Part shown: positions 57,965 to 64,000 of the stretch, piece after piece
Numbering within the stretch: the stretch's first letter is position 1
Layout: each line of letters opens with the position of its first letter
From: Ectobius pallidus
Taxonomy: Eukaryota; Arthropoda; Insecta; Blattodea; Ectobiidae
Direction of reading: 5' to 3'
Assembly (NCBI GenBank): GCA_964059195.1
Contig: CAXKWD010000005.1
Coordinates: forward strand, 39,695,825 to 39,759,824
Length of the DNA stretch: 64,000 nt
Program-made: the position numbers and the translations under genes
Notes under the pieces: generated by a model
Told to the model about the DNA's origin: nothing
Database searches by the model: none
The model's input: the letters and a program-made list of their open reading frames with translations, nothing else

Positions 57965-58245
57965 TCTTATTCTATTCTATATCAGAATGTGAAGCGAGAA
58001 AGGTGTATTGCCCATGCTCATGGTAAAGAAAGTAATGTGAGTGCATTAATCAGATTTTATTTGGGTTGTGTATCCTTCGGGAATGCGATGCGATGTGGTA
58101 ACGACATTCTCTTCAGTTTTACAACCAGTTTACATGAAAAGATTGTCATAGGCTACATAATATGTTATACTAAGAGGCAAAACTTTTGTTTGTGCAGAGG
58201 AAGTTTGTGTTTCATAAGATATTTCTCCTCATGTTTGCACACTCA
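57965..58245 (+). repeat. Dispersed repeat, forward copy
   Basis: Matches the minus strand of 16402-16682 (GGTGTATTGCCCATGC, TTAATCAGATTTTAT, GCGATGCGATGTGGTAACGA). In this copy the frame stays open (VSALIRFYLGCVSFGNAMRC and onward), but the other copy does not support a protein. Confidence 0.75.
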
Positions 58246-58259
58246 ATTTTTAATGGACG

Positions 58260-59090
58260 GTTAATATAGATTTAATTCAGTCTTAGCCTTGTGTCGTTCG
58301 GCGGGAAGGAGTTGTTGCTAAATGTCCCTTATTCCTTTGAATTGTCCCCAGAAATGCATAACAAAATTCATTTATAAAAGCTTCTCGATTATTCAACTAA
58401 ATTACTACTTTCTGAACTTCTACTTACGCCTATTCAACATAGACAAATTTTAAAGTAAGTTTTAATGGGTTAATTTTGTTACCGTGAGAAATATAGATTA
58501 GAATGCAAATTGGAGAAGAGACCTCTTCAATTCAATAACTGAACCTAAAACATTATGTGGAGTTAAACACAGTTCAAGTTATTCTCCAGTAATTGTTTAT
58601 TATTTGATCAGAAACGATCCAGAATTAATTAAATTAAAGAATGAAAAAACAATGGTTTAAAAATTAATCTATTATCATCTGTTTTATTAACTTACACTTT
58701 TTTCGATTTTATTTTTTACGTTTTCTGTATGATCTAGAACTGTATAGGCTTATTATACTGGATTGTCTTAACCAAAAGTTCTTTGAGTGACGTTAGAATT
58801 TAAACTTGTGTAATTTTATATTGTAATTTACCTTTAATTATTTGTATCTTTTATACCTAAAAAAAGCGTTTGGCACGGTAGACGATAAATTATTTTAAAA
58901 TAATGTTAATTCAATCCTATCACACCAACAGACAAAAATAAACCAAAACTTATCTTTAAAGTCAGATGTTTGGAACCCTGTGCTATGGTGAAAGTCTTTA
59001 TTTATTTGTTAATATGATACTTTTAAGTATGCATAAGAACTATATTAGAAGGCATAATCTAAACTTTATTAACAATAATTACATTTACAA
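58260..59090. other. AT-rich stretch without a recognised gene
   Basis: Nothing recognisable up to the LTR boundary at 59094. Confidence 0.4.
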
Positions 59091-59093
59091 TAT

Positions 59094-60049
59094 TGTAACA
59101 AGGCTCGTCGGGGTTCAAAATGAGAACACCGAGTTTATAATTGAAGGATGGAGGTTTCTTTATTTCCTACAACAATTGCCAATACAGCCAGAAAACTCCA
59201 GACTATTTGCCAGTTCACTGTCCTGTTCAGTGCTCACTCTCACTGTGCTCAGTCCTAATTACAGCACTGTTCCAGTCCAATCCAGATCATCCCACGTCGC
59301 GTCGGTCAACTCCACAGTCCTCGCTGCCGCTGTGCGATCCACCCGTCGCGCCGAGTTCCCCGGGACAGCACTACCTCAGCCCAGATCAGCTCACCAGCTC
59401 TTCCGTTCACCCTTCCCTCCGGTCACTAGTTCCCCGTTGACTAGCTATTCCGCTCTCGGGTCCCTCCGGTCACTGGCTCTTCAGCTTCCCAAGACACACT
59501 CACTTGAGGCCGCGCTGATCAGTCCTCTCCGTCCAGCTCACCCTCTGACGCTGACGCTCGCCGCTACTCACGGACTGCCTCTCTGACTGTTCCCTCGTTG
59601 ACCCTCTGACTCTTCACGGACTGTCTCTCCTCTGATGTACTGACTCTTCACACTGAACTGACTGTCGCTGTTACTCTCATTCGTTGACTGACTGAACTCT
59701 TCACCCTGGCTGCCGCTCCTTCACTGACTGACTGACTCTGCTCGCTCGCCGCCCTTATATAGGCCCGTCGAATGTTCCCGAGTCGAGATCTGGAAAGCTC
59801 CGCCCGCGTGGAATCTGGAATGTGCGCTGCGTTGCGCGGGCGCACCCCATAGCGCGAGCTCCTCCCAACAGGCCTTCCCCCGAAGCTTGGTCCAATAGCC
59901 GTGCTGCTGTCACGCCCACTGGCGCTCGTGCCCACGTGCGCTCGTCTGCCGCCCGCCCACTAGGGCCGCGATGTTTCCAGACTCCGTCGTTCTAGTTCTT
60001 TCTGCCTTGCTCCTCCTATCAGTTTCTAGGTTTTTCTGGCTTTGTCACA
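59094..60049 (-). repeat. Complete 3' LTR
   Basis: 956 bp, starting TGTGACAAAGCCAG at 60049 and ending CTTGTTACA at 59094 in the element's own direction. It contains a promoter and a polyadenylation signal (separate entry). CTGACT-type short repeats occur at 59640-59735 in plus orientation. Confidence 0.9.
59728..59762 (-). promoter_or_regulatory. LTR promoter: TATA box plus TCAGTC initiator
   Basis: On the minus strand TATATAA (59761-59755) is followed 28 bp later by TCAGTC (59735-59730), which fits the arthropod initiator consensus and the usual TATA-to-start distance. An AATAAA signal lies downstream at 59163-59158, near the LTR's 3' end. Start-site use is inferred. Confidence 0.7.
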
Positions 60050-60069
60050 TTGCCCCCTCCTTAAGGGCC

Positions 60070-60831
60070 TTCGTCCCGAAGTGCCCCATGATATACCGCC
60101 AGACGGTCCAGGTGAACTACCGGCATCTTCCCTCTTGGCTGTCGTTGGATGCGGTAGACTTCTGGCCACTTGGTGAACTAATGCATGGCCCGCAACAGGT
60201 ACCGATGTCCATCATCAGTAATGGAGCATGGGCCTGCAACGTTGTATTGCCTCATGGCCCCACGGCTGCAAGTTCTAGGCCCTCTGCTGGCAGCACAGGT
60301 GTCGCGTTGTTCACGCCGCCTCTCGGCGTCACTCCATTGGTGCAACCAGTAGAACATTCTCCGCAGTTTGTCGAGGATCCGGTTCGCTCCCGAGTGGTCA
60401 CCTGTTGCTCCTGCGTGGACTCCCTCCAGGACCTCCTTGACTCCGGCTCTTGGAAGGACTAGGTGTTCCGCAGTCGCCTTCTCATCCGCAGACTCCCAGC
60501 TCCCTTTCAGGCCCCCGTCCCTGACCACTAGGGCGTCCTGCTGGTTCCCATAGCCTTCGTAGATGGCGCTGCGACTGGCTTCCTCTTCCCTCGTCGGTCC
60601 CGTACCCGACATGATGTCCCTCGATGTTTGTCCTACGTCCACGTCGTCCCGCGGTGTCTGTCCTTCATCAACGTCGCCACGCAGCGTCTCTCCGGCGTCC
60701 ACGCCGTTCCGCGGTGCCTGTGCTACGTCTACGTCGTCCCGCTGTTGTTCACTCAGGGCGTGATCTTCCCCTTCGGTAGCTGGTGGTACGGTGATGGCCA
60801 TGTCCTCTTTCTGCACTTCCTGTTCTTCCAC
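60070..60831 (-). pseudogene. Integrase fragments (zinc-binding domain and C-terminus) of the LTR element
   Basis: The 217-residue frame 60178-60831 begins with an acidic stretch of about 11-residue repeats (DDVDVAQAPRNGVDAGETLR and variants). It then enters the integrase zinc-binding domain (LVLPRAGVKEVLEGVHAGAT, GDHSGANRILDKLRRMFYWL, with C-AASRGPR). It jumps to the start of the catalytic core (VAGPCSITDDGHRYLLRAMH). Past a stop at 60178 the same frame continues with TKWPEVYRIQRQPRGKMPVV and HLDRLAVYHGALRDEGP, the Gypsy integrase C-terminus. Most of the catalytic core is deleted, so it cannot integrate DNA. Ends beside the polypurine tract. Confidence 0.85.
60625..60760 (-). repeat. 33-bp in-frame tandem repeat inside the LTR element
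   Basis: About four units, each encoding a variant of DVDVGQTPRDD (minus strand). In DNA they are marked by CACGTCGTCCCGC-like text at about 33-bp steps. The repeat joins the gag side and the integrase side, so it may have formed with or after the deletion. Confidence 0.75.
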
Positions 60832-60840
60832 CTTGGCCGG

Positions 60841-61161
60841 TCACTCTAGTTCATTTTTCACGGCCACCAGTTCGCTGCCCGGTTCATGTGATCTTTCCTT
60901 GGCCGGTGTCAGTTCAAGCTCGAGTTCTTCCTTAGGGCTTAAGCGCAGGTTCTTCATTTCCCTTATAATTTCTCTTGTTTCGGTGTAATGCTGGTCAATT
61001 ATCTCGTTCAGTCGGTCATTTCGCTGGTCCATTATCTCTATCAGGTCGTTCAGTCGGCTATTCTGCTGATCCATTCTCTCTGTCAGTTGGTCTTCCATGG
61101 CGTGAAGTAACGACTTTAGCATGTCCTCCATCTTGCGTTCCTCCATCTTGCCTTCCTTCAA
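60841..61161 (-). CDS. gag N-terminal coiled-coil fragment of the LTR element
   Basis: A 106-residue frame starting MKEGKMEERKMEDML, 5 bp inside the primer binding site. It is rich in Glu, Lys, Arg, Asn and Gln, with a heptad-like pattern (RMDQQNSRLNDLIEIMDQRN, DRLNEIIDQHYTETR) that predicts a coiled coil. A coiled-coil start is common in Gypsy gag proteins. The capsid and zinc-knuckle parts are missing, and the next frame starts 10 bp beyond its stop. Whether it is translated is unknown. Confidence 0.6.
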   Translation of the reverse strand: MKEGKMEERKMEDMLKSLLHAMEDQLTERMDQQNSRLNDLIEIMDQRNDRLNEIIDQHYTETREIIREMKNLRLSPKEELELELTPAKERSHEPGSELVAVKNELE

Positions 61162-61165
61162 TTAT

Positions 61166-61183
61166 ATCCCACTTCTGACACCA
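61166..61183 (-). other. Primer binding site for tRNA-Leu
   Basis: On the minus strand TGGTGTCAGAAGTGGGAT starts one base inside the 5' LTR. It is complementary to the 3' end (CCA included) of animal tRNA-Leu(CAA), as I remember that sequence. This fixes the element's direction. Confidence 0.8.
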
Positions 61184-61437
61184 GTGTAACAAGGGCTCGT
61201 CGGGGTTCAAAATGAGAACACCGAGTTTATAATTGAAGGATGGAGGTTTCTTTATTTCCTACAACAATTGCCAATACAGCCAGAAAACTCCAGACTATTT
61301 GCCAGTTCACTGTCCTGTTCAGTGCTCACTCTCACTGTGCTCAGTCCTAATTACAGCACTGTTCCAGTCCAATCCAGATCATCCCACGTCGCGTCGGTCA
61401 ACTCCACAGTCCTCGCTGCCGCTGTGCGATCCACCCG

Positions 61438-62150
61438 AGTAGGAGTATCTACTCTTGACCGGGTCCCGCCTTAACCTTGAGCTCCTCCAATCCCAACACC
61501 TCCTCAACCCATTTATGCCATCTTGACCATCTTGTCTTTCATATGAAACCATCCCCACCCCTCTATCGACCCCCAATCAAAAGATATGATCAAAATAAGA
61601 TGAGGCCGGTAAAACAGAGACCCGCATTACACAAAACATTTTAAAAAAATCCTATTTAGGCCCTTTTGGCACCCCCTGGCTCCGCACTGTGCCGATCCCA
61701 TTCCAACCCTTGTAAGCCCCAAAATAATAAAAATCTCATCCCCCTAAACAAAGTTATAGCAAATATAAGATTTGGTCGGTAAAGCAGAGACCTGCAATAC
61801 CAACCTTGAAACAATCAAACTAAAAAATAATAAATAAATTTCACAGAAATAAATAAATGTTATACAAATGAGTTAGGCCCTTATGAATTAATTTTCAATC
61901 CCCTAAAGGGGTATTTTTAAGAAATAAAAAATAAAAATAATAATTTTTAGAATATATTATTAATTTGTATATCTGACAGAGTAGTAACAAAATTAAATAA
62001 ATAAATGTTACACAAAAAAGAGTTATGCCCTTATGAATTAATTTTCAACCCCACTATAGGGGTAGTTTTAAGAAATAAAAATAAATATAAATTTTAAAAT
62101 CTAGTAGTATAATGTTTAGGTGATAGAATTAAGACCATATGATCACCCGT
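61438..62150. repeat. Diverged tandem repeats, 148- and ~173-bp steps
   Basis: ATAAATGTTATACAAA and ATAAATGTTACACAAA lie 148 bp apart (about 61853 and 62001), each followed by GCCCTTATGAATTAATTTTC and a GGGGTA block. Upstream, CGGTAAAACAGAGACC and CGGTAAAGCAGAGACC lie about 173 bp apart. They appear to be older relatives of the array that follows. Confidence 0.7.
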
Positions 62151-62155
62151 AACAA

Positions 62156-63080
62156 GAGGGTGGTTTTCACCCCAACTACCAATCTAACCCATTTAAAATT
62201 GTTTATTCGACATATAAACATCTTACAGAGCAATATTAACTATCTGACATGATTTACACCCCAAAATTATTTAATTTTATGAGGGGGGTGGTTTTCAAGG
62301 TCACCCATGTTTTTGCCGATATGGACCACTTGAGCCACTGTAAATCGTCTGGAGGGTGGTTTTCACCCCAACTACCAATCTAACCCATTTAAAATTGTTT
62401 ATTCGACATATAAACATCTTACAGAGATATATTGACTATCTGACATGATTTACACCCCTAAATGATTTAATTTTATGAAGGGGTAATTTTTCAAGGTCAC
62501 CCAGATTTTTGCAGATATGGACAACTTGAGCCACTGTAAATTGTCTAGAAGGTAGTTTTCGCCCCTACTTCCAATCTAACCCGTTAAAAATGTATTTTTC
62601 AACAATAAAAAATCATACTGAGTGATATCAACCATCTGAAACTCCCAAAAGGATTGATTTTATGTAAGGGGTGGTTTTAAAGGTCACACAAGTTTTTCCA
62701 CAGATGGACTAGATAAGCCATTATAAATAATCTAGAGGGTAGTTTTCACCCCTACTCCCAATCTAACCCATTAAAAATTTATTTTTCATCAATAAAAAAT
62801 CATACTGAGTGATATCAACCATCTGACATGATTTAAACTCCCAAAAAGGATTGATTTTATGTAAGGGGTGGTTTTAAAGGCCAAACAACTTTTTACACAA
62901 ATGGACAAATTCAGCCATTATAAATCGTCTAGTGGGTGTTTTTTCATCCCCACAACCAATCTAACCTACAAAAAAAATTATTTTCGATATTGATGCTATA
63001 TCAATTGTCTAAGAACAATATAAAACCCAGGGTCACAAACGTTTTTTGCAAAAATGGACAGTTTAAGCCATTATAAATGT
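62156..63080. repeat. Tandem array, ~196-bp unit, five copies
   Basis: Units start with GAGGGTGGTTTTCACCCC or variants at 62156, 62352, 62548, 62735 and 62932 (steps 196, 196, 187, 197). Each has CCAATCTAACCCATT, a TATTTTTC/ATCTTAC block, ATCTGACATGATTTA, GGGGTGGTTTT, AAGGTCAC and CAGCCACTGTAAATCGTCT-like text. The last unit is shortened. The first two are most alike, suggesting recent duplication. No coding potential. Confidence 0.9.
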
Positions 63081-63099
63081 TTTTCACCCCTAACGAACT

Positions 63100-64000
63100 T
63101 AAAATTTATTGCTTTCTTACATGAAATGTATGACGTGATTGAATAGTACCACTGTAGTCAAAGTGAAACCCGAGAAAATCCTAAAAATAAATTAACTTAT
63201 GACAACGAAGTACTAGTCACAACCTCAAAGATGAACTCTGATTGGTTGAACTTTTCGTAGTACCCCATACCATTGGAGAGTTATATTTTATTTTTGAAAA
63301 TCTATTCCCTAATTACAGGATAGGATGAGAGGACACAAAATGTCTGCAAACAAAAAAAGAACATATGTAAGAAAGAGTATGTTGGAACCATTAGGACAAA
63401 CACAACTCTAAAAGCCTTATCAATACAAAGAAACTGCTTGTAAAATAACAAAGATGCGGGAAAACACAACTGAAAACAAGAACATGTATAGTAGGAGATG
63501 AAATTATTGTCAACTGTGTATTAAAATTATGATTGGACATGTACATCGACAGAGGATATTAAGCCATTTATACAATAAAATTACGAAACGAACACGTATC
63601 ACTAATCAATATGATAAAGGCAATTACAAAATCCTTATTAATTCAAACAAACTGTTTTGAACAATCAAAGAAACAGGAGAAAACGTCTACAAAGAAAGAG
63701 TATGTTGGAACATTAGAGCTTCATAATAGGTTTTATGTAAATAGGGGAAAAGAAATCATTTAAAAATAAAATACATGAAACACTAGATCTATTGCTAAAC
63801 AATATTACAAAGACAACCTAAACACTTCAAACAAACTGATTACAAACAATCAAAGAAATGTCAAAACTTATGATTGAACATATCCAGTAGCCAGAGGAAA
63901 TTAAATAATTATTTAATTAAAAATCTAAAATGTATACCTTCAATATGATACTGACAACTCTAGAAACTTTAAAAATTCAAACAAACTGTTTATGAACTAT
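63100..64000. repeat. Diverged long-period duplication
   Basis: GAAAGAGTATGTTGGAAC recurs at 63371 and 63694, and TTATGATTG/ACAT followed by CAGAGGA recurs at about 63524 and 63867. Intervening text (TTCAAACAAACTG, AACAATCAAAGAAA) also repeats, giving a period of roughly 320-345 bp. AT-rich, no gene; the array may extend past the window. Confidence 0.6.

Larger units (their letters stand above)
59094..61437 (-). mobile_element. Gypsy-type LTR retrotransposon, internally deleted, recent
   Basis: In minus orientation the order is a truncated 5' LTR (61437-61185), primer binding site (61183-61166), gag start, fused integrase pieces, polypurine tract (about 60065-60050) and a complete 956-bp 3' LTR (60049-59094) bounded by TGTGACA and TGTTACA. 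Over the 252 bp the two LTRs share, I find only one difference (a single G), so insertion was recent. The 5' LTR keeps only its R/U5 end and lacks its promoter. Protease, reverse transcriptase and RNase H are absent, so the copy is non-autonomous. The region is markedly richer in G+C than its surroundings. No 5-bp target duplication can be checked because the 5' end is broken. Confidence 0.9.

Noticed and set aside
58966..59586. 206-residue plus-strand frame
   Set aside because: It runs from AT-rich flank into the LTR, antisense to the element, and codes only for Ser/Pro/Leu-rich sequence.
59971..60462. 163-residue plus-strand frame
   Set aside because: Antisense of the LTR start and integrase fragment; the minus strand carries the integrase motifs.

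Overview
This is an AT-rich stretch of an animal nuclear genome. It is probably an arthropod, most likely an insect with a large repeat-filled genome. The evidence is an R2-type LINE, several other LINE lineages, mariner relatives, tRNA-derived SINEs, and an LTR promoter with a TATA box and an arthropod-style TCAGTC initiator. Species assignment is inference. There is no intact host gene. Almost every recognisable reading frame is a decayed transposable-element remnant. The one host-gene trace is a 120-bp exon copy resembling the proteasome subunit PSMD1/Rpn2, with splice sites still visible but an in-frame stop.

Layout. 1-2.2 kb: LINE endonuclease region (minus strand) split by a 5'-truncated LINE with a 13-bp target duplication. 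3.75-4.06 kb: tRNA-derived SINE. 5.65-9.35 kb: decayed R2-like LINE (two zinc fingers, reverse transcriptase, C-terminal endonuclease). It is interrupted by a 257-bp inverted-repeat element and a LINE tail. At its stop codon lies a 3.28-kb element (9.35-12.63 kb) with roughly 700-bp terminal inverted repeats, whose core holds a ruined nuclease-like gene. One of its arms contains a deleted mariner. 13-17.5 kb: mariner/Tc1-type transposase fragments, one duplicated head-to-head. 19-25 kb: SINEs, a LINE tail, a LINE reverse transcriptase remnant and a second R2-like endonuclease fragment. 27.1 kb: proteasome exon copy. 28-40 kb: dispersed repeats, SINEs, a tRNA-like sequence and LINE tails. 42.14-43.05 kb: TA-flanked element with eight copies of one 17-18-bp motif. 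43.7-45.0 kb: LINE reverse transcriptase. 48.6-49.9 kb: pseudogene of a multicopy protein family, split by a SINE. 53.26-54.1 kb and 62.15-63.08 kb: tandem arrays with about 143-bp and about 196-bp units. 56.1-57.8 kb: two inverted-repeat elements. 59.09-61.44 kb: a young Gypsy-type LTR element in which a gag start has been joined to integrase pieces.

These features do not form a pathway. They record repeated nested insertion, and several insertions can be verified within the window from target-site duplications or from an uninterrupted second copy. The most interesting structure is the long-inverted-repeat element at 9348-12625, which carries a nuclease-like gene and no transposase I can recognise.
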